Shown: one piece after another, positions 7,716 through 16,726 of the stretch | Numbering within the stretch: position 1 is the stretch's first letter | Layout: each line of letters begins with the position of its first letter | From: Klebsiella pneumoniae | GTDB taxonomy: Bacteria > Myxococcota_A > UBA796 > SXON01 | NCBI GenBank assembly: GCA_945861635.1 | Contig: CAMAWH010000029.1 | Location: 1-61,063 of the forward strand | Length of the DNA stretch: 61,063 bases | Direction: 5' to 3' | The notes under the pieces: model-generated | The model's input: only the letters and a program-made list of their open reading frames with translations | What the model was told of the DNA's origin: nothing | Databases searched by the model: none | Made by a program: the position numbers and the translations under genes

Positions 7716-9107
7716 ATGCCCTGCTCCCCTCGCGTACTGACCGAACTTCCGGGCCCCCGCGCGCGTGCCGCAATGGGGAGGGGGCAGTTCGACATGCAGT
7801 CCATTTACCGTGCGGCGATCGTAGACGACGCTGCATCGTTGGGGACGACCCTGCTGGACGTGGACGGCAATGCCTTTCTCGATTTGTTTGCGTCGTTTGC
7901 GCTGGGCGCATTGGGATACAACCATCCCGCGATGGTTGACGTCGCGCGAAGTGATGCGTTCGTGCGCGCGTCCATCAATCCCACGTCAACCCCCTTCGTG
8001 ACAACCGCGGGGTGGCTCGACTTCATCCACGAAATGGAAACGCACTGGGCGCCCCGAGGCATGGGCAAGATGTTTTGTGTGGACGGCGGGGGAGAGGGCG
8101 TGGAGAGCGCATTGAAGGCGGCGTTTATCAGTCACGGGGAGGCGCGCAGGGTGGCGCTCGGCGGGCCGCGAAATCCGCTCGAACTCGCACCCGCCGCGCA
8201 GGCCCGATGGATGGATAACGGGGGTACCGACGCCATCGTGATCAGTTTTTCCGGGGCATTTCATGGGCGCGGACTTGGGCCGATGTCCGCCACGCACTCC
8301 AAGTTGATCCACAAGGCCGATTTGCCCGCTTTTTCGTGGCCGACGGCCCCGTTTCCAGCCAACCGGTGGCCTCGCGAAGTATTCGCGGATGAGAATGCGC
8401 GGGCGGAATCGGAGTCGCTTGCCGCCGTGGAACGACTGCTCGACGCGCACGCCGGGAAGGTTGCCGCCGTGCTGGTCGAGCCGATCCAGAGTGAGGGTGG
8501 GGATCGCCATGCGTCCGCAGCGTTCTTCCAGAAATTGCAGAAAATGGTGGCATCGGCGGGGGCTTCGCTGGTGTTGGACGAGGTTCAGACCGGCGTGGGA
8601 ATTACCGGCTCGCTGTGGTTTCACGAACAACTCGATTTACCGACGCCCCCTGATTTCGTGTGTTTCGGCAAGAAAATGCACATGGGCGGGTTCTTTGCCA
8701 CGCTCGCCAGGGATGTTCGACAGTTCGGGCGTATGTACCAGACGAAAAATGGGGACCGTGCCAAGGCGCTGCTCGCGTTGACAACGCTACGGACAATCGC
8801 GGACGACGCATTATTGGCCCACGTACGTGATACGGGGAGTATATTTCTTTCCGGACTCTCGGAGTTGGAAACGCGGTTCCCAACGCTGGTGTCGGAGCCA
8901 CGTGGGCGGGGTTTTTTGCTCGCCTTTGATTTACCGACGCCTGCGGCGAGGGATGACTTTCTCGCGCGCTGCATGCGTCGAGGCGTGTTTGCATCGTACA
9001 CGGGCACGCGCTCGGTGCGCCTGCGCCCCCACCTGATCACCCCGGTCGAGGACGTGCGAACAGCGTTGACGACGTTCGGGGATGTACTGCGTGAGATGGC
9101 CGGATGA
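7716..9107 (+). CDS. Class III PLP aminotransferase, GABA/lysine-transaminase-like (first copy)
   Basis: A 463-residue protein. The PLP-binding Asp is D289 in LVLDEVQTG and the Schiff-base Lys is K320 in CFGKKMHMGGFF. The segment VEPIQSEGGDRHAS is close to that of mitochondrial-type 4-aminobutyrate aminotransferases and L-lysine 6-transaminases, which move an omega-amino group to 2-oxoglutarate. The usual TGSEAVE phosphate-binding turn is altered to VDGGGEGVE. It is the first gene of a four-gene overlapping operon; its stop overlaps the next start (ATGA). The second aminotransferase of the operon is a clear paralogue. Substrate not determined. Confidence 0.88.
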   Translation: MPCSPRVLTELPGPRARAAMGRGQFDMQSIYRAAIVDDAASLGTTLLDVDGNAFLDLFASFALGALGYNHPAMVDVARSDAFVRASINPTSTPFVTTAGWLDFIHEMETHWAPRGMGKMFCVDGGGEGVESALKAAFISHGEARRVALGGPRNPLELAPAAQARWMDNGGTDAIVISFSGAFHGRGLGPMSATHSKLIHKADLPAFSWPTAPFPANRWPREVFADENARAESESLAAVERLLDAHAGKVAAVLVEPIQSEGGDRHASAAFFQKLQKMVASAGASLVLDEVQTGVGITGSLWFHEQLDLPTPPDFVCFGKKMHMGGFFATLARDVRQFGRMYQTKNGDRAKALLALTTLRTIADDALLAHVRDTGSIFLSGLSELETRFPTLVSEPRGRGFLLAFDLPTPAARDDFLARCMRRGVFASYTGTRSVRLRPHLITPVEDVRTALTTFGDVLREMAG

Positions 9108-10063
9108 TCTCCCTGGCCGATGTGTACGTTGGAGAGGGCGCCGCCAAGGTGGCGACGGCGCTTGAGCAGTTCGCGCTTGCTCGGGTGCGGACGCAAGCGG
9201 AGTTCGACCTCGGCCACGGCATGTTGTTTGAGGTATTCGGCCCCAGTGGTGAGATTGAGCGAAAGGAAACACTTGACCGGTGGTTTTCTGGGTCACTCTC
9301 CGCGCCAGACGCGGCGATTCCGGCCGCCTACCACATGATACTCGCGCGCGATATCCACGGCGAAATCGCCGGTGTCCGGGATTGTTTCGTCACGGTGGAT
9401 CGCGCGTCGCGCCGGGCCGTCGTTTTATTGTCCCATTCCCTCGTGCTGCCTGCGTTTCGGCGGTCTGGACTTGCGGCGTTGCTCCGAACAGCGCCCATCA
9501 CGCTCGCGCGGGAAATGCTGGGTGCCGATGGCGAAATCATGCTGGTCGCCGAAATGGAAATGGTCGAGCCGGACCAACGCATCTCGGTGATCCGGTTGAT
9601 TTCCTACGGACGGGCCGGATTCGGTGTCATTCCGCCGTCGGCGCTTCCCTACGCCCAGCCGGATTTCCATGATTTCGAGTTGGACGCGAAAGAGCCGGTG
9701 CCGCTGCCCTTTCTCGCGTTGGTCCGCGTGGTCGGCGCGGAAGCGTCGCGCGAAATCTCGCGCAGCCATGCCGAAGCGGTGGTGGCGCATCTGCAGGCGA
9801 TTCATGCCTGCCATTGCCGGCCGGACGACCTTGTGCCGATACGCGACCATGCGCTCCGCGCGCTCGCGGCCTGGCCCGGGGATTCCATCCCGTTGATTGC
9901 GCCCCCGCGCGATACCACACAACTCGCCGCGCTCTCCCCCCTCCTCCGTGCCCGCGTCCAGCATTTGTACCCAACCGAGTGGCGGTGGGGAAATCCGGAT
10001 GCCAAGCCAGAGGACGATCTCGCGACCCTCCTCGACCTTTGGAGCTCCCATGCAACGCCCTGA
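9104..10063 (+). CDS. GNAT-like acyltransferase, family member 1
   Basis: A 319-residue protein of no family I can name. It is clearly homologous along its length to the 393-residue protein on the opposite strand at 12.4-13.6 kb: both carry FGxSGExER, an ILAxDxxGxIxGVRD strand, SHxxxxPxxR, AEMExxxPD and a YGRxGFxVxxPxxxPYxQPDF block. The order resembles GNAT motifs A (R/Q-x-x-G-like turn near residue 120) and B (the YGRAGF aromatic segment), so an acyl-CoA-dependent N-acyltransferase is plausible. It is translationally coupled to aminotransferases on both sides, so it probably acts on the same amine or amino acid (inference). Confidence 0.6.
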   Translation: MISLADVYVGEGAAKVATALEQFALARVRTQAEFDLGHGMLFEVFGPSGEIERKETLDRWFSGSLSAPDAAIPAAYHMILARDIHGEIAGVRDCFVTVDRASRRAVVLLSHSLVLPAFRRSGLAALLRTAPITLAREMLGADGEIMLVAEMEMVEPDQRISVIRLISYGRAGFGVIPPSALPYAQPDFHDFELDAKEPVPLPFLALVRVVGAEASREISRSHAEAVVAHLQAIHACHCRPDDLVPIRDHALRALAAWPGDSIPLIAPPRDTTQLAALSPLLRARVQHLYPTEWRWGNPDAKPEDDLATLLDLWSSHATP

Positions 10064-11456
10064 CAGCCCCTCTCCTGCGATTCCCGGCGAGCCTGCCCGC
10101 GCGCATGTCGAAACCGCCATTCCTGGGCCGCGCTCGGAGGCCCTGCGTGCTCGCCACGGAAAATACCAGGATGCCCGGACCATCCACGTCTACCAGAACG
10201 CCCAGGCAAGCGTAGGGAATTACCTCGTGGATGTCGATGGAAACGTGCTCCTGGACCTGTACGGGCATATTGCGTGTTTGCCCCTCGGGTACAACCACCC
10301 GGCGTTGCTCCAGGCGTGGCGTTCCGGGCAGTTCGATTGGTGTGCGGGGTTTCGACCGGCGCTCGGGATCTGTCCTCCGGCCGAATGGGTCGATGTGGTC
10401 GAGCGGACGATGATGCGATTGGCGCCTCCCGGACTTACGCGCGTCACGACGGTCACCACCGGCAGCGAGGCGGTGGAGAACGCGATCAAGGCGGCATTTA
10501 TTCGACATATGCGCCGGCGACGAGATGGCGGTCCACCGACTCTGGCGGACGTTGCTGCCACGATGCACAATCGCCAACCCGGCGTGAACCAGATGAAGGT
10601 CATCAGCTTCGAGGGGGGGTTCCACGGGCGCAGCATGGGCGCACTTTCGCTGACCCGCTCCAAGGCGATCCATAAGTTGGATATTCCGGCGTTCGAGTGG
10701 CCGGTCGTGCCGTTTCCGGCGAATCGGTTTCCGCAGGAATTGCACGCCGTCGAAAACCGGGAGTTGGAGGCACGCTGCCTTCAAATCATTTCTGAAACCA
10801 TCGACGAGAATGTTGCGGCGCTGATCGTCGAGCCGATTCAGGGAGAGGGCGGGGATCGCCACGCGTCGCCGGCGTTCTTCCGGGCGCTACAGAAGATGCT
10901 GCATGAGCGTAACGTCACCTTCATCGTGGATGAAGTGCAGACCGGTGGCGGGGGCACCGGCGTCATGTGGGCGCACGAGCGGTGGGAGCTGCCCGTGCCT
11001 CCCGACGCGGTGACCTTCTCGAAGAAAATGCAACTCGGGGGATTTTATTTCGGCGAGGATCTGTTTCCCGCGGAGCCGTACCGCATTTTCAATACTTTCC
11101 TGGGCGATCCACTCCGGGCTGCGCAGTTGGGCGTGATCGCCGACGTCATCGAGGCCGATCACTTGCTCGCAAATACGCTCGTAACGGGCGAGTTTCTCGT
11201 CGCCGGACTTTCCGAATTGTGTGAGCGTTATCCTGGAGTGCTGTCCAACGCGCGCGGGGCGGGTACCTACGCAGCCGTCGATGCGCGCGACGCGGTGACG
11301 CGTGAACGGCTGCTCGACGGTTTACGCCGCGCGGGGGCGGAGGCCGGAGGTTCCGGTGATCGCAGTATTCGTTTCCGACCCGCGTTGATTTTTGCGCCGC
11401 GGCACGCCGAGGAGGCGTTGGGAATGTTGAATACGGCGGTTCGAGGCGTGTTGTGA
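10050..11456 (+). CDS. Class III PLP aminotransferase, 4-aminobutyrate-transaminase-like (second copy)
   Basis: A 468-residue protein. The start is the ATG at 10050, which has GGAG five bases upstream and overlaps the preceding gene by 14 bp. PLP contacts are TGSEAVEN (138-144), FEGGFHGRS, D294 in FIVDEVQTG and K326 in TFSKKMQLGGF. VEPIQGEGGDRHAS and QTGGGGTGVMWAHERW match animal-type GABA transaminases, but the cysteine that anchors the Fe-S cluster there (GGGCTG) is Gly here. It likely transfers an omega-amino group to 2-oxoglutarate. Two different transaminases in one operon suggest either two amine substrates or two ends of one diamine. Confidence 0.9.
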   Translation: MQRPDSPSPAIPGEPARAHVETAIPGPRSEALRARHGKYQDARTIHVYQNAQASVGNYLVDVDGNVLLDLYGHIACLPLGYNHPALLQAWRSGQFDWCAGFRPALGICPPAEWVDVVERTMMRLAPPGLTRVTTVTTGSEAVENAIKAAFIRHMRRRRDGGPPTLADVAATMHNRQPGVNQMKVISFEGGFHGRSMGALSLTRSKAIHKLDIPAFEWPVVPFPANRFPQELHAVENRELEARCLQIISETIDENVAALIVEPIQGEGGDRHASPAFFRALQKMLHERNVTFIVDEVQTGGGGTGVMWAHERWELPVPPDAVTFSKKMQLGGFYFGEDLFPAEPYRIFNTFLGDPLRAAQLGVIADVIEADHLLANTLVTGEFLVAGLSELCERYPGVLSNARGAGTYAAVDARDAVTRERLLDGLRRAGAEAGGSGDRSIRFRPALIFAPRHAEEALGMLNTAVRGVL

Positions 11457-12373
11457 TCAAGGTATTTCATTCGGCGAAGTATTTTGCCGATTTGGGCGAC
11501 CACGTCATGCCCATTCGAAAATTTGATTTGGTCCGCGCCGGCATGGAGGGCATGGCGGTCGAGTTTCACGAGCCCGAGCGGGTGACCGACGAAGACCTGC
11601 TCCGCGTGCACACGGCCGAATATCTTCGGGCGATTGAAACTGGAGTTCCTATCGAGTTGGCGCAGTCGCAGAAGTTTCCGTGGTCGCCGCAGTTGGGGGA
11701 GGCCGTGCGGTGGACCAACGGAGGCTGCGTGGCGGCGATACGTGCGGCCCTCGACGACGGGATCGCCGGGAATCTCGCGAGTGGTTTCCACCATTCGCAC
11801 GGGCCGCACGGAGAAGGGTTTTGCACCTTCAACGGGCTGGTGGTGGCGATGGAGCGCGCGCGGGCCGACGGGCGGATCAAGCGGGGCCTGGTGTTGGACA
11901 TGGACTTGCACTATGGAAATGGTACGGCGTCGTTGTTGCGCTCGCGCCCGGATTTCTTCCAGCTTTCCATCTACGGAAACTGGTACAAAAGGAATCTCGC
12001 CTATCGAGACGTGACCGCCGAGCGGGAATCCGACGGGGCGAACACCTGGTCGGTTCCGGTCCTGAACGGTGCCGGCGGGGAGGAATATCTAGGGTTGTTG
12101 ATGGAGCACTTTCCACGCGCGTTGGATGCTGCACGACCGGACGTGGTGCTCTTTCAGGCGGGGGCGGACCCCTACAAGGAGGACCCCTATTCTCCGCTCG
12201 ATCTGGACCACGCCGACTTGTACGCCCGCGACCACTACGTGTTCCAAACCTGCCGTGAACGCGGAATTCCCGTGATGTGGGTGTTGGCGGGCGGCTACAC
12301 CAAGGACGTTTCCAAGGTGGTGGAGGTACACCTCAACACCGCGCGTGCGGCCATCGAGGTTTTCGGGGGGTAG
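11453..12373 (+). CDS. Histone-deacetylase-fold amidohydrolase
   Basis: A 306-residue protein of the arginase/deacetylase superfamily. The catalytic His pair is H113-H114 in SGFHHSHGPHGEGFCTFN, the zinc ligands are D151 and H153 in LDMDLHYGNGT and D239 in AGADPYKEDP, and the transition-state Tyr is Y282 in LAGGYTKD. All key residues are present, so it should hydrolyse an N-acyl amide. The short form resembles class IV/HDAC11-like bacterial members. Bacterial relatives deacetylate polyamines or other small amides. Its start overlaps the preceding aminotransferase stop. It would undo an N-acylation such as the GNAT-like proteins could make, or free an acylated amine (inference). Confidence 0.9.
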   Translation: MIKVFHSAKYFADLGDHVMPIRKFDLVRAGMEGMAVEFHEPERVTDEDLLRVHTAEYLRAIETGVPIELAQSQKFPWSPQLGEAVRWTNGGCVAAIRAALDDGIAGNLASGFHHSHGPHGEGFCTFNGLVVAMERARADGRIKRGLVLDMDLHYGNGTASLLRSRPDFFQLSIYGNWYKRNLAYRDVTAERESDGANTWSVPVLNGAGGEEYLGLLMEHFPRALDAARPDVVLFQAGADPYKEDPYSPLDLDHADLYARDHYVFQTCRERGIPVMWVLAGGYTKDVSKVVEVHLNTARAAIEVFGG

Positions 12374-12405
12374 GTCGGCGAATCGTCGAGCACGCCCACA
12401 AACAA

Positions 12406-13587
12406 CTACTCCCGCCGTGCTTCCTGCGTCATTTCCGGGTCATCTCCGTAGGCCTCGGTCGGCGCAGAAATCGGCGTTCCCTCCCATGTGAATCCGCGCT
12501 CCCGATTGCCGTAGACAAAGGCGGGCCGCGCGTCCAGCGCCCGCGCGATTTTCGCCAACTCGTCTTCGAGATATCGTGGGTTGGCCAGGATCGCCTTGCG
12601 AATGGGCCCCGTGAGATATTCTCGCGTTTCGGGAGAGTTCGGGTAGTAGCGTTGGTACACGGTGTATCGGAAAATACGTTTCAGTCGGTGGATATCGCGC
12701 GATCCACTTGGCAGCGGCAATAATTCCACGTGCGATTTCCCCTGCGCTCGCCGGCGCTCCAGGCGCTCCATGACCAAATCAAGACTGTTTTCGAGAAACT
12801 CGGGCGCGCAGAAGGCAGCGAAATCATCGTATAGCAGCCGCATGACCGCGCTCGCTTCTTCGATGGGCAGCATGGCCTCGCGTTCCCGCCCCATTCGGCG
12901 CAAAAGGATCATGAACGGAAGCGGCGTGTTTCCCGTACGACGGATTTCCGCAGGATCGCGAAAATCCGGCTGACGATACGGAAAGTGACGCGGATTGACC
13001 ACATCGAACCCGCCGCGTCCATAAAACAGGATCCGCTGCAGCGAAATGGGATCGTCGGGCGTAAAATATTCCATTTCTGCGGCAAGGTTCACGCGCATCC
13101 CGAAGTACCGCCCCGGCGCATCCGGCTGCGGAAGCTGGATCGCGCCGCGCGTGTGCAGGTCCATCATGAACTGAACCGCCAATTCGACAGGCGCGATCCG
13201 CAACCAATACGAAAGCACGCTACCCCGGGCTTCCGGGCGCATGAAGATGTGCGACAGGTAAACGACGCAAAGGTCAGGGGCATAGCCTGGATTGATGAGA
13301 ATCGTGCCATCCCGCACGCCGCGAATATTCCCCTCGGTGTCCTTTGCAATGAGCAGGTAGTACTTGATGAAGGTTCCGCTTGGCAGCGGCTCGAACGGGT
13401 CGTCGGCCAGAAACGAGCGAATCGCCTCCTCGCGCTCCATCTCCCCGGACTCGCCGAAGCAATCCCAGAGCATGTCGAATGCGCCGCGGAAGTCGGGATG
13501 GTCCGGCGAATCGATGATCCAGATTTCGTATTTACGAGTCTCTCTCTCGATCATTTCCACCACGTCCTGATGGTAGAGATCTTTCAT
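12406..13587 (-). CDS. GNAT-like acyltransferase, family member 2
   Basis: A 393-residue protein read from ATG at 13587 (MKDLYHQDVVEM). It is a paralogue of the 319-residue operon protein: FGESGEMEREEAI, LLIAKDTEGNIRGVRDG, VVYLSHIFMRPEARG, AEMEYFTPDDP and FYGRGGFDVVNPRHFPYRQPDF line up with the other copy. It is longer at both ends, with an N-terminal segment (RKYEIWIIDSPDHPDF) and a C-terminal helical part of about 120 residues. The GNAT assignment rests on motif order only. It is convergent with the deacetylase gene (33 bp apart) and divergent from the FAD oxidoreductase, so it is in the neighbourhood but not in the operon. Confidence 0.6.
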   Translation of the reverse strand: MKDLYHQDVVEMIERETRKYEIWIIDSPDHPDFRGAFDMLWDCFGESGEMEREEAIRSFLADDPFEPLPSGTFIKYYLLIAKDTEGNIRGVRDGTILINPGYAPDLCVVYLSHIFMRPEARGSVLSYWLRIAPVELAVQFMMDLHTRGAIQLPQPDAPGRYFGMRVNLAAEMEYFTPDDPISLQRILFYGRGGFDVVNPRHFPYRQPDFRDPAEIRRTGNTPLPFMILLRRMGREREAMLPIEEASAVMRLLYDDFAAFCAPEFLENSLDLVMERLERRRAQGKSHVELLPLPSGSRDIHRLKRIFRYTVYQRYYPNSPETREYLTGPIRKAILANPRYLEDELAKIARALDARPAFVYGNRERGFTWEGTPISAPTEAYGDDPEMTQEARRE

Positions 13588-13649
13588 GCACAGACGTACG
13601 CGCTTGCCGGTCGGCACAGGAGCTCCGCAGATTCCCGTATTCTACGCCG

Positions 13650-14933
13650 GTGACCCGACTCGCGACCCCCGACGTGGACGACAATTGCTCCTGGTGGGCG
13701 TCCACGGCGCGCCCGGATGCGCCCTGCGCACCGCTCTCCGGAGAGGTGCTGGCCGACCTCATCATCATCGGCGGGGGATTCACGGGCGTGTCCACCGCGT
13801 ACCATGTCAGCCGCCGCTTTCCTGACCGCCGTGTCGTCCTGCTGGAGGCGCGCACGCTCGCCAGCGGGGCCAGCGGGCGCAACGGCGGTCTGATGCTGAA
13901 CTGGATCAACGGCATCCACCTGGAGGACCCCGGCGGCGTCCAGCGGATCTACGGCGTGACACGAGATGGTATCGATGGCATCGAGCGCCTGATCAAAGAG
14001 CACAACCTCGGCGTTGCGTATCGGCGGGACGGCTGTGTGGAGTCCGTGACCGACCCTACGCGCGCAGAAGCTGCCATCCAACGGGTCGAACAACTCCAGG
14101 CGCTCGGAATTCCCGTGGAATGGGTGCCCGGAGAAGGGAAACTCGGCGCGAACGGGGTGGTGGGTTCCATACTCGACACCACGGCCGGGCAAATCAATGG
14201 CGTCGATTTGCTTCGGGCGATGAAGCCGCTACTGTTGGCGCAGGGCGTGGCGGTATACGAAAACTCCCCGGTGATTCGTGTCGACGAAGGAAAAACCATC
14301 ACGGTGACGACCGCAGAAGGGGTTGTGCGAGCCCCCGCCATCATGCTCGCAACCAATGGGTACACGCCGCGCCTGGGATATTTCCGCCACTCCTTGTTTC
14401 CGCTACAATCGCTGGTGGTGGCTGCACCAGCAACGTCGGGCGTAAGCGGATTTTCAGACGATCTGGATCGCATCGCATACGGCGGATTTACGGAAAGCGG
14501 CACCATGATTTTTGGGGGCGGCAGCAACGCATCCTACCGCTACCAATATGGGGGCAGAACGAGTTATTCAGGAACGCCGGACTACGCGCCCGTCGAGGCG
14601 AAAATGCGACATTATTTTCCGCAAGCCGGCGAAATCTCGCACCGTTGGACGGGCACATTGGGCGTCACGATGTCACGCGTCTGCGCGATGGGCGTTCGCG
14701 GCGATCACAAGAATGTCTATTACGCGCTCGGCTACAGCGGCCATGGCGTCACGTTGGCGAATCTGGCCGGGCGCGTGATTTGCGACCTTTACAGTGACCA
14801 CCACGAGCCGTGGGCCGATTTGCCGTTCTACAACCGGAAGCTCGGATTTATTCCCGGTGAGCCTTTCCGTTGGATTGGTTACCACGCGTTTACGGCGGCG
14901 ACGGGGAAGAGCCCGCGGCGGCCCGACCTGTAG
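13650..14933 (+). CDS. DAO-family FAD-dependent amine/amino-acid oxidoreductase
   Basis: A 427-residue protein. The FAD Rossmann motif IIIGGGFTGVSTAYH begins near residue 38, followed by LEARTLASGASGRNGG, and the C-terminal flavin contact is YYALGYSGHGVTLANLAG. The layout matches gamma-glutamylputrescine oxidase (PuuB) and related amine oxidases of the DadA/GlpO group, which turn a C-N bond into an imine and then an aldehyde plus ammonia or amine. An aldehyde dehydrogenase of the PuuC/betaine type lies 12 kb to the left. It faces away from the second GNAT-like gene across 62 bp, where promoters for both must fit. Substrate inferred only. Confidence 0.88.
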   Translation: MTRLATPDVDDNCSWWASTARPDAPCAPLSGEVLADLIIIGGGFTGVSTAYHVSRRFPDRRVVLLEARTLASGASGRNGGLMLNWINGIHLEDPGGVQRIYGVTRDGIDGIERLIKEHNLGVAYRRDGCVESVTDPTRAEAAIQRVEQLQALGIPVEWVPGEGKLGANGVVGSILDTTAGQINGVDLLRAMKPLLLAQGVAVYENSPVIRVDEGKTITVTTAEGVVRAPAIMLATNGYTPRLGYFRHSLFPLQSLVVAAPATSGVSGFSDDLDRIAYGGFTESGTMIFGGGSNASYRYQYGGRTSYSGTPDYAPVEAKMRHYFPQAGEISHRWTGTLGVTMSRVCAMGVRGDHKNVYYALGYSGHGVTLANLAGRVICDLYSDHHEPWADLPFYNRKLGFIPGEPFRWIGYHAFTAATGKSPRRPDL

Positions 14934-14975
14934 GTCGCCGGGCGCGGGTTCCGGGGCAGGTGTTATGCGCCGACC

Positions 14976-16718
14976 GTGTTTGACGTCGTCGTCATCGGAG
15001 CGGGGCATGCCGGCTGTGAGGCCGCGCTCGCGGCAGCGCGACTCGGGCGGCGCGTTGCCCTGGTCACGTTGCGGGCCGAGCAGGTCGGTCGCCTGTCCTG
15101 CAACCCTGCGGTCGGCGGCCTGGCAAAAGGCTGCCTGGTGCGGGAGATCGACGCGCTTGGCGGCGTCATGGGGCATGTCGCCGATGCCGCCACGATCCAG
15201 TTCCGACGGCTCAATACGCGCAAGGGGCTCGCCGTTCAGGCCTCCCGCGCACAGGTGGACATCCACCGATACCCGGCGGAGATGCGGGCGCGGATTGATG
15301 CGGATGAGTGTATCACATTGATTGAGGGTGAGGCTACAGATATCGGGGTTACCGGCGGTCAGCTGACACATCTGGATTTGGCCGACGGTACGCGGCTGCA
15401 CACGCCGTCGGTCGTGTTGACGACGGGCACGTTCCTCGGCGGTGTCTTGCACTGCGGCACGGAAGCAACGGCGGGCGGCCGCGTCGGAGAGGGTGCCGCG
15501 TACCTGCTGTCGCAGTCGCTCGCGGCGCTGGGTTTGCGGCTCGGACGGCTCAAGACCGGCACGACGCCTCGGCTCGCGGGCGGCAGCATCGCCTGGTCGC
15601 GGTTGGAAGTACAGGGTGACACCGTGCCGGACGGACACTTTTCATTTGCACCGCCCACGCACCGTTTACCGGTGCGCGATTGCTACCTCGCGTATACGTC
15701 AGAAACGACGCACGCCCTGATTCGCGGTGGCCTGGATCGCTCGCCGATGTATTCCGGCGCCATCGTGGGTCGCGGGCCGCGGTACTGTCCAAGTATCGAG
15801 GACAAGGTGACGCGGTTCCCCGACAAGGATCGGCATCTTTTGTTTCTCGAACCTGAGGGTCTCGATACCGATCGCATCTACGTGAACGGAACGTCCACGA
15901 GCCTGCCGGTGGATGTTCAGGACGCGATGATCCGGTCCATCGAGGGTCTGGAAACGGCCGATATCGTTCAATATGGCTACGCGGTGGAATACGATTATTC
16001 GGATCCTACCCAACTCGATGGCACACTGCAGTTGGTTGGAGTTTCCGGTTTATATTTCGCCGGCCAGATCAATGGCACGAGCGGGTACGAGGAGGCTGCT
16101 GCACAGGGCCTCGTTGCGGGGATCAATGCGGCTGGCGTGGAGCTGCGAATTGGCCGTGACGAGGGATATATCGGTGTGTTGGTCGATGATCTGGTCAGCC
16201 GCGGCATCGGCGGGGAGCCCTACCGCATGTTTCCAAGTCGGGCCGAGCATCGGTTGATCCTGCGGGAAGACAACGCGGACCGCAGGCTGACCCCCCGCGG
16301 CCGCGCGCTCGGGCTCGTAACCGATGCCGCATGGGAGCGATTTTGCCGCAAGACGGAAGAAATGGAGCGTCTGCGCGCGGTTGCCCCGGCCTCGTTGCGA
16401 CGGCCGGAGGTGGGCTGGATCGATGTATTCCCGGGTGAACACCCGGAGGCAGCGGAGCAGGTCGAGATCGACATGAAATATGCCGGCTATATCGCACGGG
16501 AAGATCGCCGCCGTGACGACGCGCGGGCGATGGAGCACGCGTCGCTGGCGGGCATCGACTTCAGCGGAATTCAGGCGCTCTCGACGGAATCCCGCGAACG
16601 CCTGTCGCGCTCTCGCCCCCCGACCCTCGGCGCTGCCGCCCGCCTGCCCGGAATCACGCCGGCTGCGGTGCAGGTCCTGGCGATGGTGCTCACGCGCCAC
16701 GCCGCGCGCGCCGGTTAG
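14976..16718 (+). CDS. mnmG: tRNA uridine-5-carboxymethylaminomethyl modification enzyme MnmG (GidA)
   Basis: A 580-residue flavoprotein from a GTG start. It has the FAD motif [20 protein letters not shown] at residue 5, the signature [18 protein letters not shown], the [10 protein letters not shown] block, and the C-terminal helical region ending [16 protein letters not shown] that contacts MnmE. With MnmE it modifies the wobble uridine of several tRNAs. It is somewhat shorter than the usual 610-630 residues but both domains are present. The neighbours rsmG, parA and parB are the classic gidAB-parAB order found near chromosome origins; mnmE is not in the window. Confidence 0.97.
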   Translation: MFDVVVIGAGHAGCEAALAAARLGRRVALVTLRAEQVGRLSCNPAVGGLAKGCLVREIDALGGVMGHVADAATIQFRRLNTRKGLAVQASRAQVDIHRYPAEMRARIDADECITLIEGEATDIGVTGGQLTHLDLADGTRLHTPSVVLTTGTFLGGVLHCGTEATAGGRVGEGAAYLLSQSLAALGLRLGRLKTGTTPRLAGGSIAWSRLEVQGDTVPDGHFSFAPPTHRLPVRDCYLAYTSETTHALIRGGLDRSPMYSGAIVGRGPRYCPSIEDKVTRFPDKDRHLLFLEPEGLDTDRIYVNGTSTSLPVDVQDAMIRSIEGLETADIVQYGYAVEYDYSDPTQLDGTLQLVGVSGLYFAGQINGTSGYEEAAAQGLVAGINAAGVELRIGRDEGYIGVLVDDLVSRGIGGEPYRMFPSRAEHRLILREDNADRRLTPRGRALGLVTDAAWERFCRKTEEMERLRAVAPASLRRPEVGWIDVFPGEHPEAAEQVEIDMKYAGYIAREDRRRDDARAMEHASLAGIDFSGIQALSTESRERLSRSRPPTLGAAARLPGITPAAVQVLAMVLTRHAARAG

Positions 16719-16726
16719 TAGGGTGC

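Noticed and set aside
12725..12740. TTCCACGTGCGATTTC, a possible third parS
   Set aside because: Only one half-site matches the 16-bp palindrome (CACGTG core with the right arm wrong); it lies within a coding region. Another CACGTG at 8899-8904 has neither flank.
416..14933. A complete Puu-type putrescine pathway
   Set aside because: An aldehyde dehydrogenase and a PuuB-like oxidase are present, but there is no gamma-glutamylputrescine synthetase or hydrolase, and the genes are in separate units. The HDAC and GNAT-like genes point to an acetyl rather than glutamyl route, so I did not name puu genes.
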